DNA of 64,000 nt from Colletotrichum lupini (taxonomy: Eukaryota > Ascomycota > Sordariomycetes > Glomerellales > Glomerellaceae): NCBI RefSeq assembly GCF_023278565.1, contig NC_064681.1:4526001-4590000 (forward strand). The letters run 5' to 3'. Positions 10,406 through 22,014 of the stretch are shown here, piece after piece. A program made the translations under genes and the position numbers. The notes under the pieces were generated by a model, which was not told where the DNA came from, searched no databases, and saw nothing but the letters and a program-made list of their open reading frames with translations. The first letter of the stretch is position 1, and every line of letters begins with the position of its first letter.

Positions 10406-11418
10406 ATGGCCGCCAAGTCGACAACGAAGAAGTTCCCCGAAGTCAAGGGCGGAGGCAGTCTGATTCTGGCATGGCAGATCAAGGGAAAGAAGGTCCTGGT
10501 TGTTGGAGGAGGCGAGGTACGTTATGTTGCACACCCCATGCTGCGGCATCTCCGCGGCGTAGCTAGAGCTCTCTCTCTCTCTCTCTTACACCAGAAATGA
10601 CTCTTCCCTCGTGCCATACTATCGCCGTCTTACCATATTGTTGAATGCTAATTGTCTGTCTGGAACAGGTTGCCGCCGGTCGGATCCTTAACTGCCTCGA
10701 TGCCGATGCCAATGTCACCGTTGTCTGCCCCGCCTCTGGCCTCAACCCCGAAGTAGCCCACCGTGTTGAACAAGCCCAAGTTACCCACGTCGATCGTCTC
10801 TTCGAACCCTCTGACCTAGATGGCGCAGCCATGGTTCTTGTTGCCATTGACGACCCGGCCGCCTCTACTGTAATCTGGAAGTTGTGCAAGGAGCGCAAAG
10901 TGCCCGCCAACATCGCAGACGTACCCCCAGAATGCGATTTTTACTTTGGCAGTGTCCACCGTGACGGCCCCCTTCAGATTATGGTTAGCACCAATGGCAA
11001 GGGCCCCAGACTGGCTGCCATCATCCGGCGGCATATCGCAAAGTCACTTCCCAAGAACGCCGGCAACGCCATCGAGGCCATTGGTACACTCAGAGCGAAA
11101 CTGCGCAAAATGGCTCCGAACTCGGAGGAAAGCCCTAAGCGCATGGGCTGGTACGTCTGAACCCTTGTCTGGGGAGTTCTACTTTACTGTTACTGTAAGA
11201 AATGCTTACAATTGAGCAACAGGATGATCAAAGTCAGCAACAAGTTCGACTGGGAAGAAATCTGCGATCTCACCGACGAGGACATGGAGAACCTTCTCAG
11301 ATTCTATGCGACAAACGAGGTGCCTACAATCGACGACCTCTTAGCCATGAGGGAAAACCCTGGCTTCAACAAGATGGACGTGTTTGACGGGTCCTTTGGT
11401 TTTTCCGTAGGCGCATGA
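10406..11418 (+). CDS. met8: Siroheme synthase Met8 (precorrin-2 dehydrogenase/ferrochelatase)
   Basis: Exons 10406-10516, 10669-11150 and 11223-11418 give 262 aa. The N-terminal Rossmann fold has KKVLVVGGGEVAAGR spanning the first splice junction (NAD-binding G-G-G). The conserved NIADVPPECDFYFGS block contains the aspartate that in yeast Met8p is needed for both dehydrogenation and chelation. The helical C-terminus carries PKRMGW then MIKVSNKFDW across intron 2. The enzyme turns precorrin-2 into siroheme, cofactor of sulfite and nitrite reductases. Intron 1 (152 nt) contains a (CT)n tract at about 10568-10586. Length matches the family; all key blocks are present. Confidence 0.92.
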
Positions 11419-12616
11419 TACATACCAAAGACATGTACATATCTTGTGTACATACATACTGGATATGGGTGTTTGAGCGATATTGGGCGTCTTTTCATTG
11501 GAGTTATCTAGAGTGCTTCATTGGCGACATCTCACGACATGAAAAGGTTTCGGAACTAAAAAAGGGCCAGGCGCAATATGGCATGACTGGCATAGAATCT
11601 TTGGCTTGGAGCAGTGTACTACTATGCGGAAAAGAAGACTAGAAGGCGCGTTATCGAGCCTGCATCTTGACTTCATACCTTTCGACTGAGATAAGAGCTC
11701 AGGGAGATATGTTGTACTTGGCGAATGTGGTCTAGCATGGATTGGCTGGGCTTGGGTTCGAAATGTAGTGTGCAATTTTCATCTCAAGGCTCATACGATA
11801 TTTTCTCCTAATCATTATGCTGGAATTTGTTATGAAGACGTTCAACTGTGGAAGCAGCTAGATTGGTGGTGTTGGGTAGTCTCCACTCACTCTAGAACAT
11901 TGGTAGGCGCGTTCATGTCCAGCTTAGCGAATAGCCTTGAAATCATTTTGAACACAATCCCCCATTCCGTAATGATGAGACTCTATGAGAAGTGATATCG
12001 ATTTGACCATCCTGGGTGTTTTCATTCCAAACCCGTTCGGGACAAAGGTTCCGGAGCTGGCGCCGATGGATCCACAAAATCGGCACGGCGTGCAGGTGCT
12101 CTACAAAGGTACCTGCCTCCGGGTACCTTTCGCCACTGCGCCTCTTGCCCGGGAAGTCTGCAATTCAATTCTACCTCTCACACCATTCATAACCTTGGAC
12201 GAAGTTCCTCTATCATAATACACAGTGTATTCATTCTAGCTCGGACCATCTTGCTGCACACATTCACCTGTATCATCGTTGTAGGCATCAATATCTTGTC
12301 TGCCCATCCCCAAGTGCCCATCGCCAATTGGCCCCACGTTAGCTTTAACAGGCCATCTTCCTTACTTTCTACGCATCACAGCTACTTCGCACACAGCATC
12401 CGCGTGCTTTGGCGAAACCCACAATCAACAACACCGAGAGAAATCGCAGACCGACGCGCATTCTACTTAGACAATTCCTACGAACCTGCTATCAATCGAG
12501 AAAGTCGCAGACTCAGCCAGCACCAACGCGTCATCATTGCACCAAGTACCAATTTAAGACATCACCGTTTCCGCACCCATTCCCCGAGTCGCCAGCACCC
12601 TCGCCGGCTCACCGCA
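11419..12616. other. Intergenic: met8 3' side and fta1 5' side
   Basis: No supportable gene. The open frame of the downstream gene extends upstream to 12251, but its first 122 codons are low-complexity and unlike the conserved family start, so they are treated as leader sequence. Confidence 0.55.
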
Positions 12617-13888
12617 ATGCCTCCTCGTGGTCGCCCTCGTGCGGCCGCGGCCGAATTCGATTCCGAAGTACTTCCCGAAAGACCATCTCCATCGTCCCTC
12701 GAGGAGCGCGAACCACCTCCGCCCTTCTTCAACACCACCTTTTCTACCCATCGCGCATCGCCGCTGTACGTCGGCGCCAACACCCTGAGCTTTCCTCGAT
12801 TACAGGCACTGTCGCAGCGCTTACGCGACACGCTCGTGGGAGATGTCGTCAGAGGTGTACAGGTCGGGCTGGAAGGCAGCGACAGCTCTCTAGGACGCGC
12901 CGGCCCGCTGGAAAAAGCTGGAATACGATGGGTCGGCGTTGAAGCTCTACTAGGCGGCGCGGACGATACGGACCCCGATCTGAGCAGGGATCTTAGCAGC
13001 GATGGTGTCGAGACCGATGAAACCGTTCGCAAGAAGAGATGCCTTGTATTCGAGATGAGATACGAGAACGCGCTGTGCACAGCTGTGCTGCTACCATCAC
13101 TTTCTGAAAAGATCACGGAAGAGCCTACTGCCGAACTGCAATCGGCCAATAGCCTCGGTGTGCCTGGGTTGCTTACCAGCAGCGGCACAAAACATGACAG
13201 GCACTTTTTGCATCTACCTCTGCTTCTCCTTCGCATGCCTGCACCTTTGAAATCAGTTATCGTTGACTTTCTGTCAAGCACATTCGACTGCCGGATTAGT
13301 TCGTTACGCTTGGGTACGAAAGGCCTGACTACGGCATGGGAACGTTGGATCGAAGATGCCGGTCTCCCCTCACAGGGCCCTCTGGCAAAAGACATGGTCT
13401 TGACCCTGGGATTCTACATACCACCCGCAGTGACCTCAGATGGCACTGACGAACAACCCCCAGACGGGCTCGGAATCAAGTCAATCGACATCATCATACC
13501 GGCTGAGGAGCTCAAGCGGTTTACAAAGGAAGGGATGACGCTCACGAACCCGACGATTATCAACAAGGCAGGGCTCACTCAAGGCTACCAAGAGGATCCT
13601 AGAAAGAGAAAAAAGCTCGCGGGCGGCAAGGCGGACGAAGGATGGGGATGGGTTGACCGCCAAGGGGAGCATGACGAAGCGTTCTTGCATGCTTTGGGTG
13701 CCTACTTGGAAAAGCATCTCGCCCTGAATCTCTTCCATCCTGGCGTGAGAGTCACCAAGATTGCTTGTGGCGGGTTCGTGCTCTCAGAGGGGCGCGTCAA
13801 GGTGTTTGTACCACCTGGCGATGATGAAGAGGTGTTTGAACCGGTCAAAAATTTGATCAGCGATCTCATTGCCAGCGCCAACTCCTGA
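12617..13888 (+). CDS. fta1: Kinetochore Sim4/CCAN subunit Fta1 (CENP-L family)
   Basis: Single exon of 423 aa starting at MPPRGRPRAAAAEFD. The segment FFNTTFSTHRASPLYVG followed by LQALSQRLRDTLVGDVVRGV is the N-terminal signature of fungal Fta1/CENP-L. The remainder has the mixed alpha/beta body, ending FEPVKNLISDLIASANS. CENP-L pairs with CENP-N in the inner kinetochore (Sim4/COMA network) at centromeric nucleosomes. The reading frame is open upstream to 12251, but the chosen ATG begins the conserved protein. Residues about 115-130 contain an acidic insertion (DDTDPDLSRDLSSDG). Moderately to highly confident. Confidence 0.83.
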   Translation: MPPRGRPRAAAAEFDSEVLPERPSPSSLEEREPPPPFFNTTFSTHRASPLYVGANTLSFPRLQALSQRLRDTLVGDVVRGVQVGLEGSDSSLGRAGPLEKAGIRWVGVEALLGGADDTDPDLSRDLSSDGVETDETVRKKRCLVFEMRYENALCTAVLLPSLSEKITEEPTAELQSANSLGVPGLLTSSGTKHDRHFLHLPLLLLRMPAPLKSVIVDFLSSTFDCRISSLRLGTKGLTTAWERWIEDAGLPSQGPLAKDMVLTLGFYIPPAVTSDGTDEQPPDGLGIKSIDIIIPAEELKRFTKEGMTLTNPTIINKAGLTQGYQEDPRKRKKLAGGKADEGWGWVDRQGEHDEAFLHALGAYLEKHLALNLFHPGVRVTKIACGGFVLSEGRVKVFVPPGDDEEVFEPVKNLISDLIASANS

Positions 13889-14943
13889 TCCATCGAGGCC
13901 TCGTCAAATTCGGTACAACTATGAACAGGGCAGACAATCTTGTTGCTGCATCAGTTCCCCTCTCACATACTTGAGAGCAGTCAGACGGACGGACCTTCGA
14001 CTCGGGACTTTGATTCAGAGCCACGACTATGACTTCCACTCCGTAAGAGCGGATGTAAGATACTCATTACGCCCTTCGACCCTCCAGGGGTGGGATCATC
14101 AGGACGGGGAATTACGTGCCCCTTCTGGGAAATAAGAACAATCTACATCAATCTAGAATAATTCCCCGGCTCTATGGCGTATACCGGTCATCCGAAAAGC
14201 TACATGGCACATCAAGTAGCCCGGAGGAATGGTGGAAGGCCTCTCATAAGCGGCAGCAGTGGTGGCCAAGACCCTGGAGTTTCACTCGGTACGCATCAGA
14301 CAAGGGTGGCCTCTTGCAGCTACCGAGGCTCGCCAAACTCGGATCTCGCAAAGTTCGGATGCTACCTAGGCGCCTCATTTCAGCCGCCCTTCGCAATAGC
14401 TAGCAATCTATCTGAAAAGCACGAGACCACTGCATGACCAGCTCGCTGCCACTGAGTGCGTCTTGCCATGTCCAAGCCATGACTAGTTCCCTTGGGTAAT
14501 GTCACAGTCTGATGCCCGCAAGGGACTAACACATTCAGCCGCCATCACCCATGCTTATTCCCCGCATTACCAGGGGGAGTGCCTTTTTTCCAGGACGGCT
14601 GGTATCCGCTTCTTACACGATGAATAACACCATCCGTGCCATTACGGCTTGTTACCACCGAGCTTGGCTTTCCAGAACGGGCCGAGATCCTGGACTTTGC
14701 ATTTCCGAGTCCCTAAATTGGCCTTGATTCGTGCCCAAATAAGTAATCCGAGTTATGGTTATTGCATAGTGGTAGTTTAAGCAAATGGGCGGTCCTTCAT
14801 CTAAGGTTCAGCCAAATGTGCTGGCTTGAGAGCCTCCATCTACCCGAAGCACGACTTCCAGCTCTATAAAGGCGGCTAGCTAAGACAATGGAATACACCA
14901 TTCACAGCACCACGGTCCACTCTTTTCCACCTCATCACTCACA
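13889..14943. other. Intergenic region upstream of the xylanase
   Basis: About 1 kb with no gene-like frame. The proximal part contains the xylanase TATA box; the sequence GGCTAG at 14874-14879 fits the GGCTAR core of XlnR/XYR1 sites, but a six-base match is weak evidence. Confidence 0.5.
14865..14870 (+). promoter_or_regulatory. TATA box of the GH10 xylanase
   Basis: TATAAA, 74 bp before the start codon, in a CTCTATAAAGG context. The position suits a strongly inducible secreted-enzyme gene with a leader of about 40-50 nt. Confidence 0.6.
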
Positions 14944-16064
14944 ATGAAGTTCTCTTCAAGCCTCGTCTGCCTCCTGGCACCCATCACCGTTCTCGCCGCT
15001 CCCCTCGAGGAGAGGCAGGCCTCGCAGTCCATCGACAAGCTGATCAAGGCCAAAGGCAAGCAATACTTTGGCACCTGCACCGACCAGAACCGCCTGACTG
15101 CCGGCAAGAACGCCGACATCATCAAGGCCAACTTTGGTCAGGTCACGCCGGAGAACTCGATGAAGTGGGACCAGATCGAGCCCAACCGCGGCCAGTTCAA
15201 CTGGGCCACGCCCGACTACCTCGTCAACTTTGCGCAGCAGAACGGCAAGCTTGTCCGCGGGCATACGCTTGTGTGGCACTCCCAGCTTGCGGGCTGGGTG
15301 AACAACGTCCGTGATAAGGCTGGTTTGACGACTGTCATTGAGGACCATATCAAGGCTGTTGTTGGCCGGTACAAGGGCAAGATTTACCACTGGGTGAGTC
15401 TATGTCCACCTTCTTATTCTTCTTCTCTAGGAAACCAACGTTACTGAACCTTGTGTGGTCAGGACGTTGTCAATGAGATCTTCAACGAGGACGGCTCCCT
15501 CCGTTCCTCCGTCTTCTCGCAGGTCCTCGGCGAGGACTTTGTCGGCATCGCTTTCCGCGCCGCCAGGGCCGCGGACCCCAATGCCAAGCTATACATCAAC
15601 GACTACAACCTCGACCAGGCCAGCTACGCCAAGACGCAGGCCATGGCTCGCAAGGTCAAGGAGTGGATCGGCAAGGGCATCCCCATTGACGGTATCGGTA
15701 CGTGTGAAGCCAGTCCAACACACTCTTCCTTGGTCGCCATGCACGAATACTAACGGATTACGCGCCAGGCTCCCAAGCCCATCTCCAAGCTAACCAGGGC
15801 GGCAACGCTCTTGGCGCGCTGCAGACCCTCGCCGGCAGTGGCGTCAAGGAGGTCGCCATCACGGAGCTGGACATTGTCGGCGCCAGCGCGGCTGACTACA
15901 CGGCTGTGACAAAGGCCTGTCTGCAGGTTCCGCAGTGCGTTGGTATCACGGTCTGGGGAGTGCGTGACCCGGACAGCTGGAGGGCGCAGAATAATCCGCT
16001 CTTGTTTGATGCCAACTTTAACCCCAAGGCAGCTTATAACGCGGTCGTTACTGCTTTGCAGTAG
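14944..16064 (+). CDS. Secreted endo-1,4-beta-xylanase, GH10
   Basis: Exons 14944-15393, 15463-15697 and 15769-16064 give 326 aa. The signal peptide is about residues 1-18, followed by a short propeptide ending in a Kex2-like LEER. The single GH10 TIM barrel has no carbohydrate-binding module. Landmarks are [19 protein letters not shown], the acid/base Glu155 in WDVVNE split by intron 1, and the nucleophile Glu261 in ITELDI. Near the C-terminus lies [14 protein letters not shown], lining the active site. It hydrolyses xylan backbones outside the cell. A second xylan enzyme, an acetylxylan esterase, lies 4 kb downstream, with a synthetase pseudogene between them. All catalytic residues are intact. 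Confidence 0.94.
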
Positions 16065-16751
16065 GTCTTCTTCCTCGATGCGAATTGGGGCTCGGGTGCT
16101 TCTCGGTAACCTGTACGGTTTCTGTCTTCATGTACAAATTGGAACTTTTGGCAGCTGTGCCGTATATAGGACTGTGTTATGAACAAATTCAATCTTTGCT
16201 TAGGAAGTAACTAGTCATCCGGCTGTGTTGCAACAGGTCAGCTTGGCGAGGAACGTTGGTTAGCCGGGCCATCCAATCAAGACTCTATCGACGTGATTCA
16301 CCTTGAGTTTGTTTGCGCTGAATGCATGGTGGCTTAATATTGCACTCACCCCGCGCAGTTTGCTGGGTATTCACAGGTAGTCACCCACACAGAATTGCCA
16401 AACAAATCCTTTGAGGTTCATCGATAATAGATAGGCTCGGGTAAATGATCCCGAGAGCATCCAAAGTGTCTTTGCGTCTATTCTTGTTCAAGTCTCTCCC
16501 CCTCTAATCTGGCCTTGATGCTTTCGAATGCTGACGACTGGAACATCGCACGCAGGATCGTTAGGTGACGGTGTAGATTGAGAGTGATAGCCATTTTCTC
16601 CGCAACATTCTTTCCTATCTGAGCCTCTACTCATGACTTCCTTACCATATTTCTCGAAGCAATGGAGCCCCTGAACCGGGCCGAAAGGGCTGGACAAGGA
16701 CCAACCCTCATCGGCCTCATTCTAAATGCCTCTGAGTCTACATCTCAATGA
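16065..16751. other. Intergenic: xylanase 3' side to synthetase pseudogene
   Basis: No gene is supported. The 5' end of the decayed synthetase may reach into the last 100 bp (frame readable upstream of a TGA at 16749-16751), but similarity fades there. Confidence 0.45.
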
Positions 16752-19528
16752 ATTATAGCCTATGGAGCAGAAGAGACAGTTGGAGATCTCGTGCCGACAG
16801 TCGTGTTATATTCAGACTTGCTCTGTCTGGCTCGTGCAAATGCTCAGGTTCTCCTTCGGCTGTGCCCACCATCCGTTGGCATCGGCGGAGAACACCATGT
16901 TGATTTGCTGTGCCTCGACAACATCCTGGACACCATCATCTGGTTTTGGTCGACTGTAATCGCAGGGTTATTGCCAGCAATTTCAACCACTTCGATTCTT
17001 GAGCCTGGTCGATCAGAGTACCTCTCATATCTCCCCATCTTGTTGAAGGATCCGCTCTGCATAGTACCTCAGTCGCTTTCAGGCTCATATTGTTTGCAAG
17101 ACTTTGCCAAGAAGTTAATGGTTGCCGAGACAACTTCTCAAAGTCTTGCTAGGATGAGTTGATTGATGCCGCTGCTACCTTTGCCTGACAGTTCTTCTGC
17201 TTCTGACCCGGCGGTTCTGGTGCCGACATTAGGTACGACTGGGAGAGCCAAGGCGGTACAACTCAGCCATGATCAAATACTGGTTTCGCTAGGAGGCAAA
17301 GCCAAGTCTGCAAGACCACACAGCGGCGGTCCCTACCTCAAGTGGATCGTCATGGACCACGTAGCGTGCCTGGCCGAGAATTATCTCCTCGCGATGTACG
17401 TGGGTCTCTCCCAAGTGCATCTCCCCGCGGACGAGGTGCTGTCCAACCCTGTACAGCTACTGAATATAGTCAGCCGCCACCGGGTTTCGCGAACCTTTAC
17501 CCCTCATTCTTTCTTGGCGAAGTTATCCAGGGAGCTCGTGTTGGAACAAACATCGTCGTGGGATGGAGATCTAGATCTCGGATGTTTGCAATGGGTTGGT
17601 TCGGGTGGGGAAGCAAACACAGTGGATGTCTGCGAGACACTCCAGACACAACTCGAGAACTACAGTGCTCGCAAAGACATCATCGTCCCGGGTTTTGGAG
17701 TCACAGAAACTTGTGCTGGGTGTGTAAATAACGCAAATTGCCCGACGTATGATCGAGGACAAAATCACCAACATCTTGACGTTGGCAAAGGCGTCCCTGG
17801 GCTACAGCTGCGAGTGAGACTCTTAGATGGCAATTCTCCATCTACATCCGCAAACGCCGGCCAGGTTGGGCTTCTGGAACTCTCCGGCGACGTAATATTT
17901 GACGGCTACTTCAACGATCGCGACTTTACTGCGGCCGCCTTCAAAAGTGATGGCTGGTTTATTACTGGCGATGTTGCTTGTGTCAACCACAACGGTCAAT
18001 TAATCCTCTGGGGACGCTCCAAAGATGCGATTATCATCAACGAGGTGAAGTACGCCCCAGACGAGCTGGAACACCATTTCGAGAAAGAGTTGATACAAGG
18101 GGCAGTTCCGGGCTCTTTCTGTTGCTTCTCAACTTCGCCACAGTCATCTGACACAGAGCAAATTGTCGTTGCTTACGTACCATCGGTTGAGGACAATGAT
18201 ACCCGAGCCCGGAACAAGACTCGCAATAGGCTAGTCGATAGTATCGGCTTACATACGTCTTCATCTGCCATCGTTCTACCCCTAACAGCCGCTGATCTCA
18301 AGCCATCGGCACTAGGAAAGCTGCCCAAGAGGTGCGATCAAGTCGGCTTTCGGGAAGGGCACGTACAGACAGCATCTCCGCAAAGCGAGCGAAGCCGACA
18401 GAGTAGAATAGGACGCAGCAGAGGAGACAGTTTCTTCTCTTGAGGGACTCATTCGCCACGAAATACAGGAGTATTTCCAAGTCAAGGGGCGCATCTCAGC
18501 ATCGAAGGATCGGTATTCTGGCTCGGCGCTACGTCAATGGACCTCATCAAGATAGCGCGTCTAATCTCGGACTGGCTTCAATTACCAGAAAGACTCACGC
18601 TCAGCCAAGTTGAAAAATTCGACGTCTCGGCGGCTAGCTATGATAATTGAGGGATCTGAGAGGAAATATGAAGCCGGCAGCCCGGTCGTTACCCTCCGGT
18701 CAAAGGGCAGAAAGACGCCGCTGTGGCTCGTACATCCCGGTGTCAGAGAAATCCTGGTCTTCATGAACCTCATGAGGCTCACCAACGACCGGCCAGTCTA
18801 TGCCTTCCGTGCGGAGGGTTTCGATAGCGGTGTTTCGCCTTTTGCCTCCTTGGATGAGTTGTCGGATTACTATTTTCAGCACCCCAAAGCCGTCCAAGCA
18901 AAGGGGCCGTATGCTATCGCAGGCTATCCGTTCGGCTCCATGATTGCCTTCGAATTATGTAAGAGACTCGAGACAGCAGGTGATGAGGTTCTTTACTGCG
19001 GTTGCTGGAACCTTCCGCCGCATATAAAGCACCGCAGGAGACAGTTCGGCTGGGTAGAGTGTCTCGCCAACTTATTTCACTTCACGAAGCTCATCGAACA
19101 GGATCAGGCTTTACAGCAGATCCCCATGTTGCGCACATTCTCAAAGCAAGAAGCAGTCGCCCACCTCCGAGCCCCCAGCGACTCGGATCGTTGGCTTGAG
19201 TTAGGCCTCGGCGAAGAGGAGTTTGTCAAGTGGGCAGCTTTGGCATCTTCGCTCCAGCATCTGGCTCGAGACTACGAGCCGCGGGGAACGATACGCAGCA
19301 TGGATGTATTTGTCGCAGATCCTCCACAAGGAGGTAGCTATTGACCGCAAGGATTGGGTTCTGAATAAGCTCAGCCGGTGGCGGGAGTTTGTGAGCGATG
19401 TGCAGTGTTATGATGTTCCGGGTGAACACTATTCTATGTTGGACGAGGTCAGCGTGTCGCGGTTTGCGGAGAAGTTGAAAGAGGTCTTGGAGGCACGAGA
19501 AGGGCCGCTACGTCGGACCCTTCAGTAA
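16752..19528 (+). pseudogene. Decayed NRPS-like synthetase (A-T-TE architecture)
   Basis: Parts of one multidomain protein can be followed in order across several frames. An adenylation domain runs from 16752 to about 18320 (LDNILDTIIWFWSTVIAG; VLVPTLGTTGRAKAVQLSH; VPGFGVTETCAG; DGWFITGDV). A thiolation domain near 18510-18575 has LGATSMDLIKIARLI. A thioesterase spans 18610-19500 (TPLWLVHPGVREILVFMNL). Disruptions are an in-frame TGA at 17160-17162, a frameshift near 18325, a TAG near 18405, another shift before the T domain, a stop after it (TGA near 18648) and a shift near 19320. The TE nucleophile motif reads GYPFGS, with Pro in place of Ser. A-T-TE proteins of this type make quinones or furanones from aryl pyruvates. 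The N-terminus is lost or too diverged to see. Confidence 0.85.
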
Positions 19529-19991
19529 GTTTCTCCTGCAGCTCTTCGGTCCGGACTAAGGTAATGCATAATGCGTGAAGCTGGACACTGTCAACTTCGT
19601 GGATGGGAAAGCAGCGGATATGCAACTTGGGTATCTGCGAGTAAATTGCAACACCCGAATTGGCTTTTCCGCAGCGCTGCGTCAAGAAGTCATAACCTCC
19701 GGTTCCTTCAGAGAGCCGGCCTCGTAGCCGGCGGGTCTGAGATCCTTTATCAATACCGGCCCGGTTCTGAATCATGCTTCCGGTCCGTCAACGGGGGATA
19801 GATTGTCCCCGCGGTCTACGTTTCTCCGCGGGAAACTTTATAAAAGAGCTTCCAAAGTTCACACGTCGGAGACAATGCATGTTAAGACCGAAGAAGTATC
19901 ATGACAATACGCAATATTTATTTACTGCCAGAGCGGCGGCTGAAGCTTCCTTCAGACTATATCCATGAATTATTGTACGTGTTGAGAACGG
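19529..19991. other. Intergenic between synthetase pseudogene and acetylxylan esterase
   Basis: 463 bp where the two transcription units converge. It would contain the esterase 3' UTR. No gene seen. Confidence 0.5.
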
Positions 19992-20918
19992 CTACAGGCC
20001 GAAAAACTTCATGTCATCGTCGCCCCGGATGGGCACAGTGTGTCCAACGCCAACAGCCCAAACACCCGTCAGGTGATCACCAAACACATCAGTGCGATAG
20101 TTGGCAATAGGGGTGTTCTGAGAGGAAGTGACAGGCTTGTCCGGGTTGTATCCAAAGACGCCAGACCACTGCTTGATGGTCTCCTGGTAGTTGGCGTAGT
20201 TGAGCGTGGTGTCGGTGCTGCCGTGGTAGATCTGCATGCGGGGGCGGGACCCCGTGTAGCCGGGGTAGGCGTCGTAGACCCATTGGGCCCAGCGTGCCGG
20301 CGTGGCAATCGATTGGCCCGAAGAGCAGGTGCTATTCCAGCCGTTGACCGTACCGGTGTAAAAGCAACCGGCTGGAACGCCGTTGTAGACGATGCCAGCG
20401 GCGAAGACGTCGGGATACGTCGCGGCCAGGACGTTCTATTGCGCGATTAGTCACTCAAGCATTGTCTTGTTGAGTTATGGACGTTGACTCACAGTCATCA
20501 TGGCGCCGGATGAAGAGCCGGTGACAAAGACCTTCGACTTGTTGCCGTTGTACTTGCTGAGAGTGTATGAGACCATGTTGGCGATGGAGTTGCTGTTAGC
20601 TCCTCCGTTGTGGGTGAGAGTTGCCTTTGAGGAGACATCCCAGCAGGTTCCCGAGTATGGTGACTCGGGGTAAATGACGATGAAGCCCTTCTGATCTGCG
20701 AGTGTCTTGTAGGGGCTGTTGTTGTAGTAGGCTTGAGCGGTACCTGTGCAGTAGTGGATGGCCACAACCACGGGAGGGTTCGCCGCCAGCTTGTCGGGAA
20801 CATAGATGTACATCTTGACGCCGCTGGGATTTGAGCCAAAGTTCGTGACCTGCTGCAGCGAAGCGGCGCTGGCAGAGGCGACCAGCCCAAGAGCGGAGAG
20901 AATTGTGCTGAACTTCAT
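19992..20918 (-). CDS. Secreted acetylxylan esterase, CE1 family
   Basis: Exons 20918-20493 and 20435-19992 (57-nt intron, GTGAGT..TAG) give 289 aa. The signal peptide is about residues 1-18 (ends ASAS-AASLQQ). The alpha/beta-hydrolase core has the nucleophile Ser136 in GSSSGAM, Asp217 in YHGSTDTTL and His274 in VGVGHT, forming the triad; the VVVAIHYCTGTAQAYY segment near the start is the oxyanion region. There is no carbohydrate-binding module. It removes acetyl groups from xylan and so helps the GH10 enzyme nearby. A TATAAG box is about 83 bp upstream. Feruloyl esterase is an alternative within CE1, but this sequence type matches axe1-like esterases better. Confidence 0.9.
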
Positions 20919-22014
20919 AGCTGCGATGGACTTGCTACAACCAAGTGCGATGCCGATTCAGTGTCTTGAGGACGATCTTGGGCTCGTTCTTGAGCAACTA
21001 CTTATAGTCCTAGGTGACGGAGTCGAACGAACGAAACTGTTGACAGAGCTCCCTGTGACGCATCTGGCAACTTTTGTAGACTTCCCTTCAGCCGCTCGTG
21101 CATAGAACCAAAGGGGCCGCATGCACTATGTGTAAAACCCGGTGATCTCGTTACCCCACTCGTAGGGTAGTGTTGAAAAGGGGGCCATCATCGTCAATTT
21201 AGCCGGTTGGCTGGGGGCCGTGCTAGATCCATGTCTCATCCGAAAGCGAAAGGAAATTGGTTCATCTGGAGTTGTCTAAAAAGCTTTTATTCGGCACTTG
21301 CCATGGCTTCCGAAAGGGAAACCCGGCTCTTTTGGAAAAGTATGGGTGCCGGTATCCGTTGTCCAAAGTGGCTCTTGCATCGGCCTTCCCGAAGGGGGTG
21401 CCTTGCAGCGCGGAGGCTGATGAGCCTTTGGAGGAGGTGTCATGCCGCATTGCTGATCTGTGCGGGTAATTCGACAGGGTGTTTCTACCGGTCATGCCGG
21501 GCACGGGTGATGCTCCCGCGACTTAGCATCTGCAGGTTCCTGTTCTGTTGCCGAACAAGCTAGGATCCCACGTCGAAGCAGTTGGCGATGAAGAGTGTTG
21601 GTGGAGTTTGGACGAAGCTTGAAAGAAGGGGCTCGGCTTGACAGGCCGCTTCATCCCCACAGCGCAAGATAACCTCACCGCAATCTGGGTGAAGAAGCAG
21701 TATTATTATCCCGTTAATTCCGGCGAATGGTTGGTTCGGACAATCAGGGTTGCCGCGTTGCCGATCGAGGCTTTGGTTGCTTCCCTTTCTTCCGACAACT
21801 CGCACCCGACTTGAATGGTTTTTCTTTCTAGAAACTATTTTGTACAGCGAATAGCTTTTGTCACCTGGTATCTTCATCATAGTACACCGTCGCTATAACC
21901 TCGTCAGCCGACACGATCCTCTCATTCCATGCGCGATCACTGAACATCCGGCATCCAGTAAGCTGGCGATCCTTCGAAGTTGGGAAACGTAGCAAAGGCC
22001 TGAAGACAATCAGC
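20919..22014. other. Intergenic between acetylxylan esterase and Zn2Cys6 factor
   Basis: About 1.1 kb: esterase promoter at the left and the 3' side of the transcription factor at the right. Open frames at 21200-21560 have no recognisable domain. Confidence 0.5.
21001..21006 (-). promoter_or_regulatory. TATA-like box of the acetylxylan esterase
   Basis: CTATAAG read on the minus strand, about 83 bp upstream of the start codon at 20918. Confidence 0.45.

Noticed and set aside
12251..12616. Possible 122-codon N-terminal extension of the Fta1 gene
   Set aside because: The frame is open, but the residues are low-complexity and the conserved family start begins at 12617; better explained as leader sequence.
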